Positions 34,889-47,972 of a stretch of 64,000 nucleotides of DNA are shown here, piece by piece (position 1 is the stretch's first letter; each line of letters opens with the position of its first letter). The DNA comes from Auanema rhodensis (lineage: Eukaryota; Nematoda; Chromadorea; Rhabditida; Rhabditidae), in assembly GCA_964057225.1 (NCBI GenBank), contig OZ059894.1:15530476-15594475 (forward strand), written 5' to 3'. Both the position numbers and the translations under genes were made by a program. The notes below the pieces were generated by a model. That model saw nothing but the letters and a program-made list of their open reading frames with translations, had not been told where the DNA came from and ran no database searches.

Positions 34889-37046
34889 ATGGGCAAAAGT
34901 CTTTGGCTGAACTCTACCCTAATTAGATGTTTTAGTAGTTACAAAGTCCCAAATATAATATTGACACCAAGAATGCCCGAAATTTTGAATATAGCTGATA
35001 AAAAAGAATTCAGGTAAAATACTTAGAACACCTGGCAACTATTATTTTATATTTAGAGCAATTCTAACAAAACCGATTTTTACATTGAAAGATCTTTTCG
35101 AGAAAAATAATTATGAAATCAGGTACCAAAGTCAAATATTCCAATTTTCATGCAAACTTACTTAGAATCGCTGGTGGAGCTGTTAGGGATATCCTAATGG
35201 GTAAACAAGCTGCTGATTTAGATTTTGCTAGTACAGCAACACCTACACAGATGAAGGTTTTCATTAATATATTACTGAGCTATATACATTTTTGAATATG
35301 TAGGAAATGTTCGAAACTGAAGGGATTCGAATGCTTCATAAGAAGGGGGAAGAGCACGGCACTATAACATGTCGTATTGATGAAACAAATTTAGAAGTAA
35401 CCACACTCAGGTAATATAATCGCTTATTGGTCGTTTCATTTAATATTATAAATTAGTATTTCGCCTATTGACAACATCTATTTCACTTTTATATTGAAGG
35501 CAAATATAAAAAATGTTTTTAGAATCGATGTTCTGTGTGATGGTAGAAGAGCTGAAGTCCAATACACCACGGATTGGCAATTAGATGCAAATCGTCGTGA
35601 TCTAACTATAAATTCCATGTTTTTAGGTAACTTACGCACCCGTCTTTATCTTTTAAATTTTTTTTAGACTTCAATGGTAATGTTATTGATTATTTCAATG
35701 GAATTGAAGATGTTAAAAACAGAAGAGTTGCATTCGTAGGGGATGCCGAATCCCGCATTCAAGAAGATTTTCTAAGAATTTTGCGGTGACTAAGCACTAT
35801 CTCTCATATTTGGAAAATCTTATTTAATCTTTCAGATACTTCCGATTCTTTGGACGAATTTCTGAAAATAAAGTTCATGATGCTGAGACTTTGGAGGCAA
35901 TTAAAAGAAACAAAGATGGATTGAAAGTAGGTGCTCATTGATGTTTGGTTGTGTTCATCAAATATTTTAAAGGGAATTAGTGCTGAAAGAATATGGACCG
36001 AATTGAAACGTATCGTCGTTGGGCGACTTGCTCCTGATGTAACTTTGAAATTAGTTCCTGGTTTTACAGCCATTTATAGGTGATGGAATGTATGATGGTT
36101 GAATGTGGGCTTTGCGAAGTTTTAGGACTCCCTCCACCGGAAGAATGCGATTTAGAAAGATTTAGACAAGTGGATGCAATTCACATGAATCTTCCTAACG
36201 TTTGATGGCTTTAGGTTTATGAGTTGTACCCAGGGAAACCAGAAGCCATGGCTCTGATCAGCGTGCTTGTGAAAACTACTGATGCTGTTACGAAGTTCCA
36301 TAGACATATGAAGGTTTTTTCTGAAATGAAAACATTATCCTGATCCCAATTTCTAAGTGTTCTAACAATGAGAGCTATTTGGGAGATTTTGTCACAAAGA
36401 AACTTAGCGAAGCTGAGAAAGAAAAGAATAATTTGAAATGGTTCAAAGATGGAATTGCTGAACTTTTAAAGCCCGGAGGCGTAGGTGGTATGTTTTTATT
36501 TTTTTTTTTTTTCAACATATTTTTATGACAAAATAATTCGTTTAATTTAGGTGTTTTGAAAAATAACAGTAGAAGTTTCAATATTCAATTACTGATGGCT
36601 GCTTTGGCCGATATGGAGACCGTTGAAGCATTAGAAGCGTGGGAATTTCCTCATTTCCCTATTACTGGTAATGTTATAGTAGGATTAATGAAATAATCCT
36701 TTCAATTATAGGAACTGACCTGATGGAAATAGGTGTACCTAGAGGTCCAGCTATGAAAGATGTTTTAATGAAAGTGTATGAGCATTGGCAGGAGGTCTTA
36801 TTATAACAATTCGTTAAAAAAATAAAAGTAAATAATTTAGAAAAACTTTGAAATAGAAAAACCTGCGCTTCTACAAAAGGCTACTGAAATAGCATTGGAA
36901 ATAAAAAATAAAAGAAAACGATCACCAAGTAGTGAGAGAAGTAGGAAGAAGTCTGGTTAGTAATGTTGAGAAACCATGTAAATTATTATTTCTGTGAATT
37001 TTTTCTAGAAAACGAATCTCCAGCATCAAAGAAACCAGTTAACTAA
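34889..37046 (+). CDS. TRNT1: CCA-adding tRNA nucleotidyltransferase
   Basis: ATG at 34889; TAA at 37044-37046. The start ([20 protein letters not shown]) looks like a mitochondrial presequence; a second in-frame Met ([13 protein letters not shown]) could give a cytosolic form, as in other eukaryotes. Class II CCA-enzyme motifs in order: [10 protein letters not shown] with DLDFAST (the two metal-binding Asp), [22 protein letters not shown] (motif B), [16 protein letters not shown], then [20 protein letters not shown] (motif D/E region). A helical tail follows and a Lys-rich end ([15 protein letters not shown]). The enzyme adds 3' CCA to cytosolic and mitochondrial tRNAs. Introns are short and mostly phase-consistent. 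The nuclear-localisation-like KRKRSPS region near the C-terminus is seen as [13 protein letters not shown]. Confidence 0.92.
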
Positions 37047-38923
37047 CTGCGTTTTCATTATTTGTTATTTGTTATTTGTTAATTAAACAGATTCGTTATA
37101 TAATAAATTCACTTTGTGATGTTCAAGTTTGAAATAAAGCTGTTACTTAAATCCTGAAAGTTCATTTTTTCTGCTTAAGTGAATGTATGAATAATCATAG
37201 ACAATAAAAACTATAAAGCTGTATTGAAGTTTTCAACCAGATGCAGTCTATTAATATTATATTCAAGAATGCCAACAGCAATTTGTAGTATGATCTTATT
37301 CTTACTGAGCGTTTGGGGAATCATGATTTATTTTACCACATTTGTTTTTGTTGTACTCATTTTTCTTGTAAAATGTGCATATAGCCGGATGGTTTACGAT
37401 ATGACACCTTATACTTTATTATAATATTATATTCTTAAATAGAACATGCATGCATAAATTATTAGATATTTTATTTCCCTCATCGTCTCATATAGATAAA
37501 GAAAAATAGAAGTTGTAGGCGAAGGTTCATGGAAAAATATTTGTAGATAGAGACATATTGCATTTTGGTTCTCCAAAGTTTTCACAAAATCTCAAACAAA
37601 AGCTTAGCCCCTTTAAGGATATTACTTTATGAATTGAAGGGTCATCAGTTTCTCTCGGTCATTTTGAAACTTTTATGAGAGTTTTATTATGCACAAACTT
37701 ATAATCATCCAATTTTCTCGGAAAATAAAGTGTTTGATGTCTTGGGAGGGCGCTTAGATACATAAGTTGCACTTAATCTAATTCAGGAAACAAAGATCAC
37801 AAAATTGAGGAAAAATATTAAATAGTGAATGAAATATATTTTTATTTTAGTAATATCCTCCTTTTTTATGTTATAACTACTGTTAATCTCGAGTTAAATG
37901 ACGTTTATTACGTGACATAAAACACGAAGCCATTTCCATTTGTTTTTGTGCAGAATACATAGGTCGGTTGTAAGAATATTTTATTTTTACTTATAATAAT
38001 TAATACATTTTCCTGGAAAAAAGGAAAGGTAGTCATTATCTCTGTTTAATTATTTATTTGCTGTTAAAACTGCATAAATTTGGTTATTTATTTAATATCT
38101 TTGTTTAGACATCGTAAACTTTTTCTCACGCAGAAACAAAATCATTTATCTACTTCCTATTTGTGTCTTCTTCTTGCTTTAATACGTTGTCAACCAACTT
38201 TGCTTGCTTAAAAAGAAATAAGGGAGATACATAAGAACATAAAAAGAAAAGAGGTGAAGAGCGAAATCGAAATATATAGAGAAGAGAGAATCGGAGAGGA
38301 AGAAAAAGCGTAAAGCCCCCAATGAGAATTAATTTCTTTAATGGAAAAGTAAACGTCATATCGAATGGCCATTCTTCGGCCAATATGCATAAAAGCCCAG
38401 CTCAGACTCTACCCTCTGGATCTTATCATGCCATAGCATATGCCTTTTTGCTTTTTTAAAATTTTTGTTTCTGAATTTATGTCCCAAAAATTGCATTTTC
38501 TGGTTTTTCCTTCATATATTGTTATCTTGTGTGTCAAATTGTCTCTAGCAATTGGCAAACGTTATAGATATGTTGTTGTTATAAATCGTCCAAAATACGG
38601 TTCAACCGATTGTATTCCGCTTTGCGGAATAGAGCTATTCTTCATTTTAGTTGTTCGTTGTCTTCAAAATCATCGTCAGAAAGCGAATACAAGTTTTCAA
38701 CGCTTCATAGAAAAAAACTTCAATATTGCACTCAGTGAATTGAAAAACCCTGAAAACATTTATGTTTTTCTCACATCAGCACAAACTAAAAGCTGAAAAA
38801 AGGAGAGAATAAAGATGACAACCTAAAGTACGGGCAATGAACAAGTTCGATGAAGACTATGAAGATGCCATTTCTGACATACGCAGTATTCTGCTTCTGA
38901 AATGACATTTAAATGTGATTGCG

Positions 38924-38931
38924 TGACGTCA
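38924..38931. promoter_or_regulatory. Perfect CRE palindrome TGACGTCA
   Basis: Full cAMP-response-element palindrome in the gene desert (GTGACGTCATATG context). Known binding site class for CREB/ATF bZIP factors; function here is inference. Confidence 0.4.
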
Positions 38932-40558
38932 TATGATTCTTCATGTCGTCTTCAATGCTGCCTTTGCATCTCATTGGGTTCCATGATTTCGTTGTTCATT
39001 CTATTTGATGCTACTTCATTTTTCCCATGTAAGACTTCAAGAAGAGTCCTTTGCTTCATATTCGTTTCCTCCCTTTTCATCTTATGTGCTTAGCTTTTAC
39101 GTATATACATGCATAGACCCAAAAAAAAAGATGAACGACAATTCCTTCACGGAAGTAGGCAGTCAGTACTAGTAGCTAGAAAACAGAATGCCGGATCAGA
39201 TATAATTAATTGGTCTCCTAGCTCTAAATCCTTTTCTAAATTCAGGGTTACACCTGCATTCCATATGTTAGAAATCAATTACAATTGGAAAAAATTTTGA
39301 AACAATTTTGCAGATATTAGCGTCCCTACAATCTTATTGAATTTCGATGCTTCTGATGTGCAGTTAATTTGGAAATTTAAAATTACTCTACATTGTTTCT
39401 TTTCAAATTCATCTATTAATTAGATAATTTATCTAAATTTGGTCTTTACAAAATTATTTTTTTGGCTATATATATGAAAAACATGAAGACTACGATATCT
39501 ACAATTGGATTTTAGAATTCTCTGAAGTGATATTCCGTTTAGTGTCGAAGTTTCACGCGTTATCAAGATTTGGCATAACTATTGACGTCCATATACTAGT
39601 CCACTTCACCATATGTGCGCCTTCAATTTTGTTTCATAACTCTCGCAGATAATATATGATTGGAAAAGTTGATTGGGCATTAGATATTCAGTCTTTGAAC
39701 ATCATGAGCTTATTTTATAGACTGCAGATTTGAATTAAAATAGTAGTATACTGGATAACCATTTAAGATTTTCCTCAAGTTCATCTGTCTCTCTCTCTCC
39801 CTCTGAAGTTACAATTCTCTCTCACTTTTTCTCTTTTTCTCTAAAGCAATTCATCTCCTGGGGTAATAGTAGTATTCTGGGTGTTATGTGTAATTCTACA
39901 GCCCTCTGGAAAGAAATGATGGGCTAGAGATAAGGTGGTTCGTGTGTGCAACAAGAAGTGGCTGAGTAAACGAGGGAACATGAAGCTCAGATAGGGAGAG
40001 TGGAGCAAGATATGAGAAGAGAAAGAAAAAGAATTGAGCCAGGATAGAGAGAAAAAGAAAGGAAGGAGGGAGAGAGAGAAAGAGAGAGAGAAAAGATGGG
40101 AGTGCAGGAGGGATCTTACTTATTGATTTCCGTCTGCCTCTCCGTTTACTTGCTCTCTCGTTTGTATGTTTCCCTCTGCTTCTCCTATGCCTGAGGCTAT
40201 GTAGAGGTGTATATGTCTGGTTCCTCCTCAACATTAGACATACTGCATTGTAGAATTTCTTTGTCTTTTGATTTCTTTTGTTTTCTCTGTCTTTTCTACG
40301 GATCTCAATTACTTTCTTTCTTTTTTCGTTCTTTTTCATCTTTCTATCTTTTCTTTTGCAACTGTGCCTGCCAATACTAACAATGATGAGCATAAGTCTT
40401 GCTTATACCTATCATTTCCATTTTTGACAAAAACTTTGCGAAGTGGCAAACAACAACAACCTTTTCTGAATAAGTTGTTTCCTCCTCACATCACCTTCTC
40501 AGTATCTACTAAGTACTTTGAAGTATTAGTTTCTCTTTCTTAAAAAAAAGAGCAGGGA

Positions 40559-40582
40559 TTCAATTCAAATATTTGAATTGAA
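40559..40582. repeat. 24-bp perfect palindrome
   Basis: TTCAATTCAAAT followed immediately by its exact reverse complement. No spacer, so it could extrude a cruciform or be a symmetric homodimer site. Confidence 0.9.
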
Positions 40583-41298
40583 AAGATATTATTCTAACCC
40601 TGACATCAAAAATCAAACTGATTTACATATACGTTATTAAATCAAATTGTATCTTCGAATTTCTGAATTTTCTAGTTATAATTTGATTATATTATGAACA
40701 CATATATAATCTATTCAATATATTCTTAAATACTGATTTAATTAACATCTCTATATCTAATTTATGTTTGATTTTAGTTTTTCCTATACTAACCCAATAA
40801 TTGTGTGAATCAAACAAACTACAAACTTATGTTATCTTGTGCCTCATGACAGTAGTAAAAATCATGTAAAACATTATAATTAATATTATTTTTAATCACT
40901 TTGTTCTAAGAGCAAGTATGTGTTATATTATGTTTTAACAATTAAAAGTTGTTAAAGATACTGAAAATAACATTAGTTTTTCTAAACTTCATTGATTTAA
41001 CCATCAATATATAATATATATTCCAATTTATTCACTTTTTTCATAATAATTATCATTTTTGTTTTCCATTTAATTAGGACTGTTACATCTTTTTTTAAGT
41101 TTTTCTCATGTAATTCTCTTATTTCTGGTGTTCTTTACAAATTTTTGTTTCCAATTTGTCTTGTCTTCAATTATTACTGTCAGATGTCATGAATAATATT
41201 AAAATATGAATTGTTATAAGCAATATATACTGCTAGGAAAATTATTCTCTCCAACTCCATTTTCTGTTCCTGCAATAGACATAGAGATTGGTAACAAG

Positions 41299-41304
<6 letters not shown>

Positions 41305-41335
<31 letters not shown>
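41305..41335. repeat. (GA)n microsatellite
   Basis: About 15 uninterrupted GA units, continuing into a G-rich stretch to about 41368. Confidence 0.9.
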
Positions 41336-41338
<3 letters not shown>

Positions 41339-41832
41339 GAGCGGGGGGAGGGTTGAGGGGGGAGAGTAGTGTTTGTGTTATATTACAGTTATAATATATT
41401 ATCGAGTACAAGGTTACAAGTGAAACAATAATTTTAGCTTCTGTCGCTACTTACCCTCTTCTCTCATTCATTATTTCAGAATCTGTCCTTTTAGCCCATT
41501 TCAGTTCTGATCAAACACAATGTTGAGTTTTAGATGGATGTGGTAGTGAAACCTGAGGAGGCTTCCGTCATATTCAGCCTTCTTTCAGAATACTTTTCAA
41601 CAATTATATTCTGAATTATTAGGAATATTGTAGTGGAAATGCTAATGATGAGAGAGCGTAGAGTAAAGAAAGATGAAAAGAAGCGATAAATGGGAGAGAA
41701 ATAGTACGAGTGTTCTTGAATAATTGTTACGTTTGTTACATAATTTTGAATCGAATATTGCTTCAATTTGCAATTACAATATAATTATTTTTGGCATAAA
41801 AGCATAATTAAGCGATTACTTGATATCATACA

Positions 41833-41840
41833 TGACGTCA
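41833..41840. promoter_or_regulatory. Perfect CRE palindrome TGACGTCA
   Basis: Second full CRE in the same gene-free block, in an island of lower AT content (41820-41900). Confidence 0.4.
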
Positions 41841-44800
41841 ATCTGATCGGCCTCTCTGAGTATAACTTATGAAAGCCTGGAGTTGTCTTCAACACATCTT
41901 TTTGGCTTCGAAAGATATTTAGAAGCCCTTCTCTCTACTTTCTTTTATCAGTGTGGTCTTTCTCAGTTTCTATCTGATATAACGTATAGAGTTCTTCTTC
42001 TCTACGATTGCGGAAATAAATTATAAAGTTTCGGGCGTATATTCGCAGATATAACAGCTTCATTAGCGATGAAGTCATAGATGGTGATGCATTCAGAAAT
42101 TTAATCTTTTTTCTTTCGATGGCTTGAAACTTTGAAATTATCTTAACGAAGAGGTGACATCACTGTTAAGAGGAAATGTGAACAAACAACCTATCACATC
42201 TTAATTCAAATGCCAAGAGTACTTTAAGAGTTAGGCTCAACGATGGATTATCTCAAACTTGAAGCTTTTAATCAATTATCGTTAAAGCTTGCTATACATC
42301 ATTAAAACTATTTCTACAAAAAAAGAATTTAACGTTCCTACTTCTCTGGTTCATATCAGTTTAGAAAAACTTTCACAACTGTCGATACGTTGTCAAAACA
42401 GCCGCCGTCCTCAGCTTACTTTACATCCTTACCTTGCTTGCAACGTCATATTCCCTTTGCACGACATCATTCTAATTTGTTGAATGTCCTAACCAAGACA
42501 ACACATTTTTCTTTTTAATGTATTTTCAGTTTCAACGTTATAAGAATCATCTCCTCCTTCTCCTCCTCCTCCTCCTTCTTATTCTTCTTCTTCTTATTCA
42601 GCTTGTTCTTCTCTTTTGCCTTCTTTTCTTCTTCTTTTTTTCTTTTTCTGCTGGGAGCCTCGTTGTGTTCTAGAGAAAGACAAGATTTTTCATGTTACTC
42701 CCTCATACACCTCGCATATTTTCTTTTCATATTTACTATTTTCAGTAGTTTACTCTTGACTTGGTGAAGAAGATCTTAATCCCACTGAATCAGCTGATAT
42801 TCTGAATATAAAAAAAAACAAAAAAAACACCAGCGTTACGTAAAAAACTTCTTCATTTAACGAAATCCTCAGTGATACTCTTGTATCCTGAAGAACGTTT
42901 CCCATAGCTCGTTCGGCAGATAACAAAATTCATTCAGCTAGTTATTCTTGGAAAAAATAAACAACAAAATCCAAATGTGTGCATGCCACAATCTTTTCTA
43001 ATGAATTTTCTTGATGAAGTCCACCATTTTTTAGAAAATTTTCGAAGGCAATGTATATCTGGATGTAATATTCATGAGGCATTTCCTGATTTTTGCATTC
43101 TCCTTCTTCCCATTTTATAGTTTATTCACTAATTCCGGAGGCTTTCTCTTAACTACGGGGTGACACTTCCTTGCTTGTCTTAACAACAGGCCAAATATGG
43201 GATATCTACATACATATATATCTTGATCATATTAATATCTTCAAAAAATTTTTTAATCAATGTAATTGCCTTATCATACACATATTCCAAGTATTTTAAA
43301 TAATCAAGTTATTCGTCTGAATAGAACTTCCTTGTTATGCGTAAGCTCATAATGAAAAACAGATATTTTCATAAAGTCTGCTGATATAATCCAAATCTTC
43401 AAATTAAATTTACACTATTTCATGTTTTCACCGTATTTGCATATGAAAATTGATAAAGGAATCAGATGTCAGTAGTGAAAAGAAGTTTTTCTTAAAGTGA
43501 GAAGCCGCGATACGTCTTCTGTTTTCTATTTTTAAACTAATTCTCAAACGTTTTCTGGCATTGTTAAAAACCAAGTAATTCAATAGGATATTTTCTAAAA
43601 CTATAATCAATAAAAATATATTTAACACATACTTATGTATAGTGTCTAGGCCTTCAATCCATATAGTGAAGTTATAGTTTAATTTTTTGTTTTGTTTTCG
43701 AGTTTGAATTTGATTTTTCTCTCATTTTTTTCATAGATTTCCATCATTATCGTCGTTGTCAATGCTTTTTTTCTTCTGATACTCTCGTTTTATGGGCTCT
43801 GCAGATGGACATTCAGAGTCTATTTCCTTTTTTCATTTGGCTAATACAGCTGTCGTGTGTTCGTTCTAAGATTCATTTCGACTTCAAATCACTTTCTTTT
43901 GGATTACTAACTAGATTCTAATTTTGCAAATTTTCTATAGCCTGAACTTTTCCATCGACTTCTTTATTAAATTAAGTGTCATGTGCAGAAGGGAAAAAAT
44001 AAAAGAATGTGTAAAGTCTTACATCGAATATGTTAAAAGAACCATGTTTCCGCCAGCTTTTTGACACCATTTCCTCCTCCAAACTAAATCCTTATGTTGA
44101 ACAAACAACGTGAAAACGGCAGAAGAATAAGAAGCATGTCTGGATGAAGATCTCTTGAGCATCTCATCCACTTCTACGCTTCTATGGATGAGAAAGCAAA
44201 AAAAGTAAATGAGAGAAGAGTGTAGAGAGAAAAGGAGAATGTTAATGAGAGAAGAACAGAGAGAGAGACATAAAGAGGTCAGAGGAAGCCTAAAAGAGGA
44301 TTGAACCAGAGGTCTGCCGCTGCTCCTCATTGCTCGTGATTGCCTATTCATGGAAGAGATTGGGTCTTGCCTCATCCGCTCATTTCCCTCCATCCTACTC
44401 TTTCCTACTAGCATGTTCCGCTTCTCCTTATTTTCTCCTCTGTTTGCGTCTCCCTCTCTCCCTCTTACTCGCTTTCTCTTCGCTGTCACTCGAACTCTTT
44501 TTGCACCTTTTTCTCGTTTTTCTTTCATTTTTTCTCTCTTCATCCAATCCGTCATGCTCCATCAATTTATTCAATGTATGACTTTATCCTCTATTTCATG
44601 TATTATATTTCGTGTCATCTTATTCAATTCTTTACCTACACACCTTTAATCTAAAATAGCTCTCCAGCTTCTTTTCAAATTATTTGCCAAAGCATCACCA
44701 ACAGAAGATAAATATGTATGTATCTGCCATATGACGAATAAGTAGGAAACGTGAAAATAAAAAGGTTTTACGTGGAATTTTCGAATACAATGTAAAAGCT

Positions 44801-47800
44801 TTATATTTCATTTATAATTTTTTGGCGCTCACACATGGTTGTTCTCTACAATATCCATATGTTTATTATACATTATTACAAAAGTCTATTCATTTTTTTC
44901 TCTTAATATAAACATAAATTGTAGTAAAGGTGTTATAAAATGATTCCAGCTGTGAATAATAATTTTGTCTCTCTACGAACTATAATTCACAAATACAATT
45001 TTGCGCTGAACCATTTTTTCTCTTTATTTATTTTCGAATCGTAATTTAATTCAACGAATTAAATTCCAATCTTACTTTCTTTTTGTTTTTCATGAAACAT
45101 TGAAGTTCTATTTATGTTTTTTACTGATATTATTATACGCAATAATAAAAGAAGAAAACTATCTAAATTGGATGAGTTTCTGCATTTTCCGGGCAAACAC
45201 ACTCCAGATTCTCTGCTTTTTTTTTTCGTTGAAGAAAAAAATATTGAAAAAGCAAATGAAACTACTTATTATCTTCATTTTCTTCACTTTATAATAACAA
45301 AGAAAGTTTGCAGTGAAAAAAGAGTTCAAGAAGAACATCATTAGCGGTTGACGAATAAGCAGGTTCTACACGATAATCCATGGAATTAGTGATTTTCAAA
45401 TGAGAATCTTCATTCTTATTCTGCAGAACTCTAATCTTTCTTGAGTATATATTCTCTTATATAGCCATCTTTCATTTTAGCCATTTTATTCTTATTCTTT
45501 TTAAATTTGGAGAAAATCCTGTTTTAAGTATTGTCAAGTATTTTTGCTTTTTTTATTCTTTATTTCTACCGATTTATGCCGTCTATACTCATTCAATTGA
45601 CTCACTTTTAGCTTTGAAATGCGTAGAACCAATTGTTATAGCGACGGTTTCGTCCAAAAATTGCATGAACTTCCTTTTTCGAACCCATTTTCCAACTCTT
45701 CCTATCTGAGCAACAGCTTTAATTTTCGTATTTAAGACGACTGTTTTCGCACAATCTTTTTAAAGATACTTTAGGAATCTATGTTATATTAAGTTAATAC
45801 AATGTATATGCCACAAAACAAAATTTACGTAATTTAAAGTGAATGTATGAATGTGCGCTCATTTCGTGTCTTCAGAACATTGAGTCTCTGTCCTTTCAGG
45901 ACAGTGTCAACTGATTGATTCTGATGTCATATCAAATCGTGTTAAGTGGTACAAATATAAAAATGTTCTTCTATCGGGACTGAGCAGAAGAAAACGATTT
46001 AACGTATTTCTTTCGTAGCTATAAAGGACGATGTCAAGACACCCGAAGAAGGTTTGTAGGCCTTAGTTCACAAATGAGCTCGCATCGCCATCTCAAGAAA
46101 AAAATGATGAAAGCGACGATGATGATGAAGATGATGATGATGATGCTAGCATAGTATCTAGAAGTACAATGTCTATTATTTTACAAAGCAGATAGAGGGA
46201 GTTTCTCATTTTTCAATTCAATGAACTCTTTTTCCAATCCTTCGTCATACTATTTTTAGTTAGTTTTTTGGATAATTGACTATCATATTAGACTGAAAGA
46301 AGTTGCTGAATTTCTTTTTTAAAAGAACCAAATATTCTCTAAAAGAATAATGAGATATACATATATTCAAAGAGAATCATCAATACTACTAGTTCATATA
46401 TCTGAATAGTCGTCATCTTCACCTTTCTTAACAGAGTACAAAGGTGACTTGAAAGCAACGAAACTGCTAAAAACTACCAGTTTCAATGATTAATTAATGT
46501 TTTTCCTTTCATTATCTTCAGAATACTAAATTGGAAATGTTGTTGTTACCCTTACAGCATTATCAAAACGTACATGTCTACTCTGAACACAGTATTCGGA
46601 CTACCTTCAATGTGACGTTGAATTTCATTTAACTTACCATACTATGTATTATCATATATTAATACATAATTAACTATGTCTATGATGATATTGAAACAAA
46701 AAAAAAACTAAATTTTCTGCTATTTTTTACCTTTCTTTTCTTTTTTTCTTAAAAATCAGGCCAAGCATTTATCTTTTCATAAACTTTCCTATTCAGCTAG
46801 TTCACTTTGAATTCAAAGAAACTACTGAGGCAAATTCAAACTTATTTTCATTGAAATATTTAGATTCTTTCTTTCTCGACCCCCTCTTTACCCTTCAATC
46901 TCCCTTTCTACCTTCCTACCTCTCTTTCTTCTGTTTACTACTGTGTCATTGATGAAGCTTTTCCAGCTTGTAGAGATGTCTTCCCATATCCATTCCTATG
47001 TTTTATGACAAGTTATAATCATTGCCATTTCTATTTGGCTGCCTCTGGCTATTGAGACTGAGATTTGGTATATCTCTCTCATTTATTTATTAGCTTTTCC
47101 CGTACAGATACTACTTTGGCATGAGTTTTAGGTCTAACGGCTGAATATGTAAACGAGGACACAAAAATAAAAAAGAAAAAATGAGCGATGAAGAGAAGAC
47201 GAGAGAGAGAAAAAGAAGAAACACAAAGAAAAATAGCGAGAGAGAGAGGGTGAGATAGAAAAAAGGGGAAGACGGAGATAGATAGACAGAGTGACGAACT
47301 CAAAAGGCTGTCCATTCTGTTACCAAATCTCGTTCTTCGTTGTTTCTAGTTAACCAGAATTTCTTCGGCTTCTGATTCTTTTAGAGCTTTTTGTATTTTT
47401 AAAAAAATAGTTATGTAAATTGCATATTTACTAATTACTACCGTAGATCAATACTTTCCCAACAGCTTTTTCCAATATATTTTCTATATTATATTATTGC
47501 TTTCCTTTTTTCTGCTTTATAATCGGAGGAAATAGAAAAAAACAATTTTGATATTGGAAGTGAACAGATTTTTTTTATTCAGTGTCTATAGTGATACTAA
47601 AATTTTTAAAAAATAGGTTCGGTTTTCTACAAAACTTTGCATTACAAATATACTTTCTAAACTTATGCGCTCTAACTACCATTAACATAGTTAAAACTCA
47701 AGTTTTATTGATCGTTTCCTCGTTTTTCCCTTTGATGGGCTTTTAGTTAATGCTTTGAACTTTTCTTATTCAATGCTTCTGATCTCATAGAGGACATTCA

Positions 47801-47972
47801 AGTTTTAAATTTTCAGATACATCCTGCACTTGTATCTCTAGAACTGTTCACTACAGCTCCGACGGGGTGAGGATCAGATTCTGAATCCTCTTCCCCGATC
47901 AACAACGACGTTCGCAGTTCCTGCAAAGGAGCGCGAGTTCCGCCACGTGTTGCGGACACGGACGGGGTGCGC

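Larger units (their letters stand above)
37047..47972. other. Gene desert with polypurine/polypyrimidine islands
   Basis: About 10.9 kb with no supported gene. AT-rich DNA alternates with strand-asymmetric islands: near 38170-38320, 39780-40150, 41300-41380, 42540-42660, 44150-44540, 46870-46930 and 47150-47300. They consist of GA-rich runs on one strand next to CT-rich runs, and produce long but low-complexity open frames (for example 39896-40393 and 44019-44555, both minus) that do not look like proteins. Two perfect TGACGTCA sites lie inside. Possibly cis-regulatory DNA of the quiver-like gene on the right. Confidence 0.5.

Noticed and set aside
38724-38755. ATTGCACT (miR-92/235 seed) in a small hairpin
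   Set aside because: Hairpin only about 26 nt, too short for a precursor.
38440-38796. 118-codon open frame
   Set aside because: No domain, composition like surrounding DNA, no splice or start context.
39896-40393. 165-codon open frame on the minus strand
   Set aside because: Entirely low-complexity Lys/Arg then Ser/Leu/Phe translation of a polypurine/polypyrimidine island.
44019-44555. 178-codon open frame on the minus strand
   Set aside because: Same explanation: low-complexity translation of a GA/CT island; both strands are open here.
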